Source: Acetobacteraceae bacterium (lineage in GTDB: Bacteria > Pseudomonadota > Alphaproteobacteria > Acetobacterales > Acetobacteraceae). From it: a DNA stretch of 14,362 nucleotides. Where the stretch lies: contig JACMOQ010000219.1 in NCBI GenBank assembly GCA_014377905.1, positions 1-14,362 of the forward strand, in the 5' to 3' direction. Shown in pieces: positions 6,292-12,988 of this stretch (position 1 is the first letter of the stretch; every line of letters begins with the position of its first letter). The notes beneath the pieces are model-generated. The model made no database searches. It was not told the origin of the DNA and saw only the letters and a program-made list of their open reading frames with translations. A program made the position numbers and the translations under genes.

Positions 6292-6957
6292 ATGCCTGAA
6301 GTCATGTTCGCCGGCCCTGACGGTCGGCTTGAGGGTCGTTACCACCATTCCAAAGACGCTGGCGCCCCGCTTGCGCTGATCATGCACCCGCACCCGATGC
6401 ATGGCGGCACGATGAATAACCGCGTCACTTACACAATGTACCAGTCTTTCCAGAAGCTGGGCTTTTCGGTGATGCGCTTCAATTTCCGTGGCGTCGGGCG
6501 TAGCCAGGGCCGCTATGATGGTGGCATTGGTGAAATCAGCGATGCCGCGGCAGCACTTGATTGGATGCAGGCAGTCAACCCATCGCACGGCGGTCTGTGG
6601 ATTTCTGGCTATTCTTTTGGCGCCTTCATCGGCATGCAGTTGCTGATGCGCCGCCCGGAAGTCTCGGGCTGGATCAGCGTCGCGCCACCTGCCAACCATT
6701 ATGATTTCGGCTTCCTCGCCCCGTGCCCGTGCAGCGGCTTGCTGGTGCATGGTGACAGTGATGAACTCGTGCCGGAGCCGGCGGTGAAGAAGCTGGTCGA
6801 TAAACTGAACACCCAGAAGAACGTGACGGTCGATTACCGCATCCTGGCCGGTGCGGACCACGTGTTCGCCAATCATGCGGACTCGATCGCCTACGCCCTC
6901 GAAGACCACGTCAGCACCGTGATGGCCCGCCGCACCATGGCGCTTGCGGCTGACTAG
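6292..6957 (+). CDS. alpha/beta hydrolase (COG2945-like), 221 aa
   Basis: A small cytoplasmic serine hydrolase. The oxyanion-hole segment is HPHPMHGGTMNN (32-43), the strand-turn FNFRGVGRSQG (64-73) follows, the nucleophile elbow is G-Y-S108-F-G, the acid is D155 or D157 in HGDSDELVP, and the histidine is H190 in GADHVF. Length and motifs fit the family of short hydrolases often annotated 'alpha/beta hydrolase' or 'dienelactone hydrolase-like'. The substrate is unknown. Members of this family are often found next to cysteine desulfurase or suf genes in alphaproteobacteria, as here (divergent from the sulfur operon), but a shared role has not been established as far as I know. The start has a weak GGA upstream (TCGGAATATC-ATG). 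The 3' end overlaps the aat start by 14 nt. Confidence 0.92.
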   Translation: MPEVMFAGPDGRLEGRYHHSKDAGAPLALIMHPHPMHGGTMNNRVTYTMYQSFQKLGFSVMRFNFRGVGRSQGRYDGGIGEISDAAAALDWMQAVNPSHGGLWISGYSFGAFIGMQLLMRRPEVSGWISVAPPANHYDFGFLAPCPCSGLLVHGDSDELVPEPAVKKLVDKLNTQKNVTVDYRILAGADHVFANHADSIAYALEDHVSTVMARRTMALAAD

Positions 6958-7624
6958 ACAGCCGGAGATTACGCTTGAATTGCTGTTGCGGGCCTACAGC
7001 GCCGGGGTTTTCCCGATGGCTGAGGCCCGTGACAGCGACAAACTCTCCTGGTTCGATCCCGTCCTGCGTGGCATTCTGCCGCTCGATAGCTTTCATTTGC
7101 CGCGCCGATTGCTGCGCACGGTGCTGTCGGACAGCTTCACTGTCACCACCGATCATGATTTCGCGGCCGTGATCGCCGCCTGCGCCGAACCACGTCCCGG
7201 TGCGCCGGACACCTGGATCAATCCGCATATCCAAGCGCTTTACACCGATTTGTTTGGCTACGGCTTTGCCCATTCAGTGGAGTGCTGGCGAGACGGCGCC
7301 TTGATGGGCGGGCTTTATGGCGTTTCCCTTGGGGCGGCGTTTTTCGGCGAAAGCATGTTCAGTCGCGCCACGGATGCGTCCAAAGTGGCGCTTGTCCACC
7401 TCGTCGCCCGGCTCCGCATCGGCGGCTGGCGCCTGCTCGACACACAATTTGTCACCAGCCATCTCGCCCAGTTCGGCACGACCGAAATCCCGCGCGCCCG
7501 CTACAAACGATTGCTGGCAGCCGCAATCGCGCGCCAAGCCACCTGGCAAACCGCGCCAGATTCTGCCCGATTACTGGCCGAATTCCACGCCCTGGCGGCA
7601 TCCGCACGCGACGGGCGGCCGTAA
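6944..7624 (+). CDS. aat: leucyl/phenylalanyl-tRNA--protein transferase Aat
   Basis: Aat moves Leu or Phe from aminoacyl-tRNA to the N-terminal Arg or Lys of proteins, marking them for ClpS/ClpAP degradation (bacterial N-end rule). The 226-aa protein shows ELLLRAYSAGVFPMAE near the N-terminus, TWINPHIQALYTDL at 90-103, GGLYGVSLGAAFFGESMFS at 122-140, SK at 146-147 and RLLDTQFVTSHLAQFG at 163-178, all family hallmarks. The start is a TTG at 6944 inside the hydrolase gene; no ATG or GTG in frame gives the conserved N-terminus. Overlap by 14 nt and the lack of a clear ribosome-binding site suggest translation coupled to the hydrolase. Confidence 0.95.
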   Translation: MRLTRQPEITLELLLRAYSAGVFPMAEARDSDKLSWFDPVLRGILPLDSFHLPRRLLRTVLSDSFTVTTDHDFAAVIAACAEPRPGAPDTWINPHIQALYTDLFGYGFAHSVECWRDGALMGGLYGVSLGAAFFGESMFSRATDASKVALVHLVARLRIGGWRLLDTQFVTSHLAQFGTTEIPRARYKRLLAAAIARQATWQTAPDSARLLAEFHALAASARDGRP

Positions 7625-7689
7625 CGCATATGAGAGCTGTGTTATATCGGCGCCCTTAGCCTGTTTGTCCTGCGAGAGGATGACTGAAT

Positions 7690-8532
7690 ATGTGGAACTC
7701 GATCGCTGGACTATGGCAAGACCGCGCAGGACGCTTCGAGCGCCTGAAAGCCGCGGCTTTGGTCATGGCGGTGTTTCCAGCGCTCCTGCTCGGGGTGCGC
7801 GCCGTCATCGGCGGGCTCGGCAGCCGCCCGATTACCGAGGCAACCCTTAATACCGGGGACTGGGTGATCCGGTTTTTCCTGCTCAGCCTTGCCGTCACCC
7901 CCGGCCGGGCCCTGCTCGATGCGCCGAAACTGGTGCCGTTGCGGCGCATTTTTGGTGTGGCCGCTGCCTGCTACGCTGTCCTGCATGTGCTGATCTATGC
8001 CTACGACCAGAAATGGAACCTTGGCACGATCGTGACCGAGATTTTGCAGCGCTTCTACCTCACCATCGGTTTTGTCGCGGTGCTGGGGCTGGTGGTGCTG
8101 GCAATTACGTCGACCGATGGCTGGCAGCGCACGTTGCGCCATCGCTGGAAGCAGTTGCATCGCCTGATATGGCCGATTGGGGTGCTGGCGTTGTTGCATT
8201 ACTTTCTGCAATCGAAAATCAATGTTGCCGGTGCCGTGTTTGACACCGGACTTTTCCTGTTCCTGTTGATTTGGCGTCAGACGCCGCGGCGCTGGCAAAC
8301 CAGCATTCCCGCCATGGTGCCGCTGATCCTGCTTGTCTGGATTGGCACCGCACTGGTGGAGTTCGCTTGGTACGCTCTGGGGACCAAACTTGACCCGTGG
8401 CGGGTGCTGCGGGCTAATCTCGACATCTTGTATACGGTTCGTCCCGCCGAGGAGATCCTGATTGCCGGCGCGGCTATGCTGTTGGTGGTGCTGGTGCGGC
8501 GCTGGTGGAAACAGCGCTTGGCGCGGGCTTGA
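7690..8532 (+). CDS. msrQ: MsrQ-like haem b membrane protein (YedZ family), extended
   Basis: MsrQ is the membrane haem b subunit that feeds electrons from quinones or flavin to the periplasmic methionine sulfoxide reductase MsrP. The core (about 25-200) has the expected helices and three histidines: H99 in AVLHVLIY, H157 in QLHRLIW and H170 in ALLHYFLQSK, matching H91, H151 and H164 of E. coli MsrQ; the motif LAVTPGR is also typical. At 280 aa it is about 70-80 residues longer than E. coli MsrQ. The added C-terminal part carries two more hydrophobic segments (about 207-229 and 254-270) with an amphipathic stretch between them. No msrP gene is adjacent, so the partner may be elsewhere or different. 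AGAGGA lies 9-10 nt before the ATG. It follows aat by 65 nt on the same strand. Confidence 0.85.
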   Translation: MWNSIAGLWQDRAGRFERLKAAALVMAVFPALLLGVRAVIGGLGSRPITEATLNTGDWVIRFFLLSLAVTPGRALLDAPKLVPLRRIFGVAAACYAVLHVLIYAYDQKWNLGTIVTEILQRFYLTIGFVAVLGLVVLAITSTDGWQRTLRHRWKQLHRLIWPIGVLALLHYFLQSKINVAGAVFDTGLFLFLLIWRQTPRRWQTSIPAMVPLILLVWIGTALVEFAWYALGTKLDPWRVLRANLDILYTVRPAEEILIAGAAMLLVVLVRRWWKQRLARA

Positions 8533-8535
8533 AAA

Positions 8536-9531
8536 TCATTCCCCGAACCGATCCCGCCACGACGGCAGCGCGCCAGGATACGGCAGGGCAGTCGCTGCAA
8601 ACACCCCACGCGCAATCGCCCGCGCCATCACCAACGTGGCAACATGGCCGATTTCGGTTAGCTCACTCGGGTCAGCCATCGCCCGCCGACCGGTGGCGGC
8701 CGCGAACACACAATCGCCGTCGGACGGCGCATGGGCCGGCAATAACGCGCGCGCCAATCCGTCATTGGCCATGATCGCGAGGCGCTTGGTTTGCGCCTTG
8801 GTCAGGGTTGCGTCGGTCGCCACCAGCCCGATCGTAGTCGCCGTCCCCGATGGTGGCACGCCTTTGAGGCGGGGGCGGAGATCGGCGGCAGTCACCTGCA
8901 CGGGCATGCCGCGCCCGCCAAACTCGGCGTTAACTTCATATGGCGCCGCCCAGAAATGCGGGCCATCGCCAACTAGTGGGGAGCCGACCGCGTTGACCGC
9001 GACAATCGCCGCCACGGTGTGGCCCTGGCTGGTCTTGGCGCTGACCGACCCGAGCCCGCCCTTCAACCCCGGCACTGTCGCGCCCGTGCCGGCACCGACC
9101 GACCCGAGCGCGAAATCGCCCGGCATCGCGGCGCAGGCAGCGTCGTAGCCAAGATCGCGGTACGGCGAATGCAGCCCCCAATCCTTGTTGCCGCCGTTGA
9201 GCAGGTCGAACAGGATTGCCTGGCTAACCACCGGGATAACGGCACCGCGCAGCTGCCACCCGCGCCCGTGTGCGCGCAGAAAAGCCTGCACCCCGCCGGC
9301 GGCATCCAACCCGAACGCCGAACCGCCCGACAGCACGAACGCGTTCACCCCCGGCACTGTGGCTTCCGGTTCCAGCAACCGTGTATCCCGCGTGCCTGGC
9401 GCGCCACCGAGCACGATTCCGGATGCAACCGTCATCTCATCAAACAGGATGGCGGTCGCCCCGGAGCCAAGCGCCAGATCGGTGGCATGACCCACCGAAA
9501 TGCCGGCGACGTCGGTCAGCAAATTCCGCAT
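8536..9531 (-). CDS. P1-family (DmpA-like) aminopeptidase
   Basis: P1 peptidases are N-terminal-nucleophile hydrolases that cut themselves in two; known members release N-terminal D-amino acids or beta-alanine from small peptides. The 331-aa protein shows the family features LLTDVAGISVGHATD near the N-terminus, FVLSGGSAFGLDAAGGV at 65-81, KGGLGS at 157-162, and the processing region GTATTIGLVATDATL at 229-243. By alignment with DmpA (Gly-Ser at the scissile bond), T233 is the likely nucleophile here, so cleavage would be T232-T233. There is no signal peptide, so it is cytoplasmic. The start ATG (9531) shares one base with the SDR stop (TGATG), implying translational coupling. The stop is 3 nt from that of convergent msrQ. 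The substrate is not predictable from sequence alone. Confidence 0.92.
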   Translation of the reverse strand: MRNLLTDVAGISVGHATDLALGSGATAILFDEMTVASGIVLGGAPGTRDTRLLEPEATVPGVNAFVLSGGSAFGLDAAGGVQAFLRAHGRGWQLRGAVIPVVSQAILFDLLNGGNKDWGLHSPYRDLGYDAACAAMPGDFALGSVGAGTGATVPGLKGGLGSVSAKTSQGHTVAAIVAVNAVGSPLVGDGPHFWAAPYEVNAEFGGRGMPVQVTAADLRPRLKGVPPSGTATTIGLVATDATLTKAQTKRLAIMANDGLARALLPAHAPSDGDCVFAAATGRRAMADPSELTEIGHVATLVMARAIARGVFAATALPYPGALPSWRDRFGE

Positions 9532-10319
9532 CAGCTATTGGTCGCCGGCTGATGGGTGCCAATCGAGTTGCCGCCGTCAACAGCGATTGCGGTACCGGTG
9601 ATAAAGCCCGCTGCCGGCGAGCATAAAAACATCACCGCACCAGCCGTATCGTCCGGCCCGGAGGTGCGCGCCAGCGGAATACGTGCGATCATACGATCCA
9701 CATATTCGGGCGGCAGGTAGGAAAAATCACTGCCCGGCGCGAAACCAGGCTCCACCACATTGACGCGGATCTTGTGGGGCGCAAGCTCCAGCGCCTGGCC
9801 CTTGGAAAGCCGGTCAAGCGCGGTTTTGGACACACAATAGGTTACCGACCCGGTTGGCATCTGCCGTGCCGCGCCCGAGCCGATATTGACGATGGCACCC
9901 GCCACCCGTTCGGCGATCATCAACTTGGCCATCGCCTGGGTTACCAGGAACGGCGCGCGGACATTGACCGACATGATGCGATCGAATTCTTCCTCGGCGA
10001 GGTAGAGCAATTCCCCAGTGCGCGGATAGATGCCGGCATTGTTGACCACGATGTCGGGTGCCCCCCATTCAGCGGCAACAAGGGCTGCGAGTTCCCGGAT
10101 TGATCCCGAACTGGTCAGTTCCGTCGCATGGCACAGCGTGACAGCCGGATCGAGGCCGAGGCGGTCCACCAGCGCCGGCAGCAAATCGCCACGCATATCG
10201 GACAGGCACAATATCGCCCCCGCGCGGCCGAATGCCGCTGCAATCCAGCCGCCAAAAATACCGGCAGCCCCGGTGACCACCACGCGCTTGCCACGAAAAT
10301 CGTCGTTGAATTGCATCAT
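9531..10319 (-). CDS. short-chain dehydrogenase/reductase (SDR)
   Basis: A classical-size SDR of 262 aa with a Rossmann fold binding NAD(P). The cofactor loop is VVVTGAAGIFGGWIA: the usual TGxxxGxG is altered, with Ile where the second Gly normally stands. NNAG is present (VVNNAGIYP), the catalytic serine is in IVNIGSGA, and Y and K are in VTYCVSKTALD. The C-terminal AVDGGNSIG is typical of the FabG-like group. D41 in LSDMRGD, after the second strand, suggests preference for NAD over NADP. The start ATG at 10319 has AAGGA 5 nt upstream, and that AAGGA overlaps the brnA TAA, so the SDR is translated directly after the antitoxin. It is followed by the P1 peptidase. The substrate is unknown. Confidence 0.93.
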   Translation of the reverse strand: MMQFNDDFRGKRVVVTGAAGIFGGWIAAAFGRAGAILCLSDMRGDLLPALVDRLGLDPAVTLCHATELTSSGSIRELAALVAAEWGAPDIVVNNAGIYPRTGELLYLAEEEFDRIMSVNVRAPFLVTQAMAKLMIAERVAGAIVNIGSGAARQMPTGSVTYCVSKTALDRLSKGQALELAPHKIRVNVVEPGFAPGSDFSYLPPEYVDRMIARIPLARTSGPDDTAGAVMFLCSPAAGFITGTAIAVDGGNSIGTHQPATNS

Positions 10320-10327
10320 CTAATTCC

Positions 10328-10597
10328 TTAGTGATTGGTTTTCGCGGCCTTGGCACGCGCATATGTTTCCAGCACCGCGTTCATCCGTGTCTGATACCCG
10401 CGGCCTTCGGCCTTGTAAGCGTCGAGCACCGATCGCTTGACCCGTAAAGTCACCGATTGGGTGCGGTCGGGTTGCACCAGCGTCGCCTTTTGCCAGAACT
10501 CGTCGCCAAGTTCCGGAACGTCACTAAAATCAATCGTGCTGTCAGCTAGACGGGCAAGCTCCTGTGCGGTCAACGCCCTATCGTGTCGCTTGGTCAT
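10328..10597 (-). CDS. brnA: BrnA antitoxin
   Basis: BrnA binds and inhibits the BrnT ribonuclease toxin, and its C-terminal ribbon-helix-helix domain represses the operon. The 89-aa protein shows the N-terminal linker LTAQELARLADSTIDFSD, the FW motif in DEFWQKATLVQP (32-43), and the RHH part SVTLRVKRSVLDAYKAEGRG followed by YQTRMNAVLETYA, all typical of the family. The ATG at 10597 has AAAGG 7 nt upstream and is preferred over the GTG at 10612. It overlaps brnT by 20 nt, the usual toxin-first arrangement. Its stop is 8 nt from the SDR start. Confidence 0.93.
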   Translation of the reverse strand: MTKRHDRALTAQELARLADSTIDFSDVPELGDEFWQKATLVQPDRTQSVTLRVKRSVLDAYKAEGRGYQTRMNAVLETYARAKAAKTNH

Positions 10598-10853
10598 AGC
10601 TTTGCCTTTCACGTTGGGAGGCCCGTCGGGCGGAGATAATCCGCACCCGCCCAGACCGGTCAGTATGCACGACCGCCAGGAGTACTACGCCGTCGATTGT
10701 GCCGATGCTGATGTTGCGCGGTTCTCCGTAATCAAGGCGGTCATCGATCATTGTCAGCACCACGCCTTCAAAAATTCGCTGAGCCAGCGCGAAACTCACA
10801 CCGTGCTTTGCGATGTTGCTCGCGTTCTTGGCTTCGTCCCATTCGTACCTCAC
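10578..10853 (-). CDS. brnT: BrnT toxin, RelE-like ribonuclease
   Basis: BrnT is a small RNase toxin that stops translation under stress until BrnA is restored. The 91-aa protein carries the family pattern: YEWDEAKNASNIAKHGVSF (3-21), a central DYGEPRNISIG with E44 and R46, VVHTDRSGRVRIISARRA (61-78) and the C-terminal RERQSY. All the usual conserved charged residues are kept, so it looks active. The start is a GTG at 10853. No strong ribosome-binding site precedes it, and AT-rich DNA lies upstream. The module is alone in ordinary DNA, with no mobile-element genes near it. Confidence 0.94.
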   Translation of the reverse strand: MRYEWDEAKNASNIAKHGVSFALAQRIFEGVVLTMIDDRLDYGEPRNISIGTIDGVVLLAVVHTDRSGRVRIISARRASQRERQSYDQATR

Positions 10854-10859
10854 GATAAA

Positions 10860-10881
10860 TTGTTACTACAAAAAGATATTA
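10860..10881 (-). promoter_or_regulatory. candidate brnTA promoter and operator
   Basis: Directly before brnT lies an AT-rich stretch. Leftward, TAATAT (10881-10876) could be the -10 box, and the 12-bp inverted repeat TTGT-TACT-ACAA (10860-10871) would span the start of transcription. BrnTA modules are autorepressed through the RHH domain of BrnA, so this dyad is a reasonable operator candidate. No good -35 box is seen. Confidence 0.3.
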
Positions 10882-10987
10882 CACACAACCTATCATCGCA
10901 GCCCAGGCATCCAGGATGGGCAAGTATATTCGGAAAGGGGAATGCGTTATGCTGCCGTCGATAATTTGTTGTTGCCAGGAGCCCCAA

Positions 10988-11353
10988 ATGTCCCGACTGC
11001 GCCCGATCCTTGCCGTCCTGCTTCTCGCGGCAACGCCTGCCGTTGCGGGCGATGCCGTCAACGGGGCAAAGGTGTTCAAGACCCAATGCAGCGTTTGCCA
11101 CCGCCCCGAGATCGGCAAAAATCTGATCGGGCCGAGCATGTTCGGTATTGTCGGGCGCAAATCCGGCAGCGTTGCAGGGTTCAAATACTCGGCCGCCAAT
11201 CAGGCGGCAAACCTGACCTGGGATGCCGCAACGCTCGATAAATACCTGATCAACCCGCGTGAAACTGTCCCGGGCACGACGATGAGCTACGCCGGCCTGA
11301 AGAACGAAACTCAGCGCGCCGATCTGATCGCCTATCTCGAAACCCTGAAATAG
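10988..11353 (+). CDS. periplasmic cytochrome c, small class I (c2/c550-like)
   Basis: A 121-aa precursor. Residues 1-20 form a signal peptide (MSRLRPILAVLLLAATPAVA, cut before GDAVNG). The mature part has the haem site C34-S-V-C37-H38, preceded by GAKVFKTQ, and the axial Met99 in PGTTMSYAGL; KYLINP and LIAYLETLK are typical of soluble c2/c550 electron carriers. It probably shuttles electrons between the bc1 complex and a terminal oxidase or other periplasmic partner. The start ATG (10988) has AGGAG 6 nt upstream; an in-frame extension to 10916 is not needed. It is divergent from brnT, with 134 nt between, and convergent with pssA, with 4 nt between stops. Confidence 0.95.
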   Translation: MSRLRPILAVLLLAATPAVAGDAVNGAKVFKTQCSVCHRPEIGKNLIGPSMFGIVGRKSGSVAGFKYSAANQAANLTWDAATLDKYLINPRETVPGTTMSYAGLKNETQRADLIAYLETLK

Positions 11354-11357
11354 CCGC

Positions 11358-12221
11358 CTATTCGGGCGCGGCCGGGGTTTCGGCCGCGCGGCGCAAGGCA
11401 GCGTAGCTGCGCGCGCTAAACGGCAGCATACCAAGATAAACCAAGCCGGCCGCGGCCAGCGCAGCCCATGGATCAGCCACCAGCAATGCCGCGGACAGGC
11501 CGGTACCCAACAGCATTGGCAGCACGTAGCGGGTGGGCACTTTGAAGTTCTTGAAGCTCCACACCGGCAACGTCGATACCAGCAACACCGCGACACCCAC
11601 CAGCATGGCGGCCACCACCGCCGGGAAATGCACGACCGTCAGCAGCCAGTCCCAGCCCATCGCCTTCGCTTCGAGCCCGACAAACAATGGAAACAATACC
11701 AAACCCGCCCCCGCTGGAGCGGGCACGCCGGTGAAGAAATTATAGGTGAAGGCCGGATGCGGCGGGGCGTCGATGGCCGCGTTGAAGCGGGCCAAACGCA
11801 ACGCCATGCAAACCGTGTACATCAGGCACGGCATGAAGCCGTAGCCGTGCCAAACTTCCAGGCTCCACAAATACAGGATGAAGGCCGGCGCCACGCCGAA
11901 GCAGACAAAATCCGCCAGGCTGTCGAATTCAGCACCGAACCGCGAGGTTGCCTTGAGCAATCGTGCCAGCCGGCCATCGAGGCCATCGATCACCGCGGCC
12001 ACCACAATTGCCAACGCGGCCGCCCCAAACCGCCCCTCCAGCGCCAGGCGCATCCCGGTCAGCCCCGAGCACAACCCCAGCATGGTCAACAGGTTGGGGA
12101 TCATCCGGTTAAAGGATGGGCCGCTGAAACGCGGGCGACCCAGCGGACGCAGCCTCCCCTTCAGCCGGCCGCCAAAGCGCTGGATCGGCGAAATCACCTT
12201 GCGATCGGCAGGTTCGCTCAC
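11358..12221 (-). CDS. pssA: CDP-diacylglycerol--serine O-phosphatidyltransferase PssA
   Basis: PssA makes phosphatidylserine from CDP-diacylglycerol and serine in the inner membrane; Psd then decarboxylates it to phosphatidylethanolamine. The 287-aa protein has the CDP-alcohol phosphatidyltransferase motif D82-G-x2-A-R-x8-G96-x3-D100-x3-D104, several hydrophobic helices (about 45-60, 66-82, 105-125, 145-175, 185-215, 230-275), and a basic N-terminal tail. It belongs to the membrane (type II, Bacillus-like) class rather than the E. coli soluble type. The start is a GTG overlapping the psd stop (GTGA), so the two are coupled. The last codons form a 9-bp hairpin (11366-11389). Confidence 0.95.
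   Translation of the reverse strand: MSEPADRKVISPIQRFGGRLKGRLRPLGRPRFSGPSFNRMIPNLLTMLGLCSGLTGMRLALEGRFGAAALAIVVAAVIDGLDGRLARLLKATSRFGAEFDSLADFVCFGVAPAFILYLWSLEVWHGYGFMPCLMYTVCMALRLARFNAAIDAPPHPAFTYNFFTGVPAPAGAGLVLFPLFVGLEAKAMGWDWLLTVVHFPAVVAAMLVGVAVLLVSTLPVWSFKNFKVPTRYVLPMLLGTGLSAALLVADPWAALAAAGLVYLGMLPFSARSYAALRRAAETPAAPE
11366..11389. terminator. 9-bp perfect inverted repeat between convergent cytochrome c and pssA ends
   Basis: GCGCGGCCG (11366-11374) pairs perfectly with CGGCCGCGC (11381-11389) around the loop GGGTTT. It starts 13 nt past the cytochrome c stop and lies inside the last codons of pssA. A very stable hairpin between two converging genes is well placed to stop transcription in both directions, but there is no clear T-run on either side, so termination may need Rho or may not occur here. 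Chance is possible in GC-rich coding DNA. Confidence 0.35.
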
Positions 12222-12889
12222 GCAGCGAGTTCCGCGATCACTGTCTCGGCCCCGATCATCGTCTGGCCGACCGCGACCAGCGGGGTCACGCCATGCGGCA
12301 GATAAACATCGGTGCGGCTGCCAAAGCGGATGATGCCGAAGCGATCCCCGGCCCGCACGGTTTCGCCTTCATGCACATCGCATAAAATCCGCCGCGCGAT
12401 CAGCCCGGCGATCTGCACCACCGCCAGATCGCGACCATCGGACAACCGAATCGCCAGCGCGTTGCGTTCGTTGTCGGTGCTCGCCTTGTCGAGATTGGCG
12501 CTGAGGTATTTGCCATGCCGATAGGCGATCCGGGTAACCACGCCATCAACCGGCACGCGGTTGACATGGACATCGAGCACTGACAGAAAAATCGCCACCC
12601 GCCAGCGCAGTTCGGTGCCCAGCCCAAGTTCTTCCGGCGGGGCAGCCATCATGACCGAAACCACGTGCCCATCGGCTGGCGCCAGGACAAGATCTGGTCT
12701 TGGCGGCACCACACGCTCCGGATCACGAAAAAAATAAAAGCAGAACACCGCGAAAATCAGCCCGAGCCAGGCGAGCCAGATGCCCACGACCAGGCCAACC
12801 ACCACCGCCACGGCACCGCCGGCGATAAAAGGGCGGCCGGCGGGATGCGGCGGCGCAAGCACGAGTTTCAGTGATTCAGCAAGGGCCAT
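12218..12889 (-). CDS. psd: phosphatidylserine decarboxylase, short form (Psd)
   Basis: A pyruvoyl enzyme that makes phosphatidylethanolamine from phosphatidylserine at the inner membrane. The 223-aa protein is of the short class with an N-terminal membrane segment (about 22-54). It has PADG with D73, FLSVLDVHVNRVP with H108, and the self-cleavage site G190-S191 in RFGSRTDVYLP, where S191 becomes the pyruvoyl group. Asp, His and Ser form the autocatalytic triad known for this family. The start ATG is at 12889, with GGAG rather far upstream (12 nt). The first gene of the psd-pssA operon; the stop overlaps the pssA start by 4 nt. Confidence 0.96.
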   Translation of the reverse strand: MALAESLKLVLAPPHPAGRPFIAGGAVAVVVGLVVGIWLAWLGLIFAVFCFYFFRDPERVVPPRPDLVLAPADGHVVSVMMAAPPEELGLGTELRWRVAIFLSVLDVHVNRVPVDGVVTRIAYRHGKYLSANLDKASTDNERNALAIRLSDGRDLAVVQIAGLIARRILCDVHEGETVRAGDRFGIIRFGSRTDVYLPHGVTPLVAVGQTMIGAETVIAELAA

Positions 12890-12988
12890 GATGGTTTTGC
12901 GCTCCGGGGCGCTTGTTTATGGAAGTTTCATCTTTGTCGGGCAAGAGTGCTCCGTTGATCCGCCATGATCAGGCACAGGAGACCGCCA

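Noticed and set aside
6073..6909. 278-aa leftward open frame across the hydrolase gene
   Set aside because: It is the complement of a gene with clear hydrolase motifs, is rich in His, Arg and Ala as antisense frames of GC-rich genes are, and shows no domain.
9044..9120. Two similar short segments (CCGACCCGAGC) as a direct repeat
   Set aside because: Both encode similar Leu-Gly-Ser-Val peptides in the P1 peptidase; this is protein-level similarity, not a DNA element.
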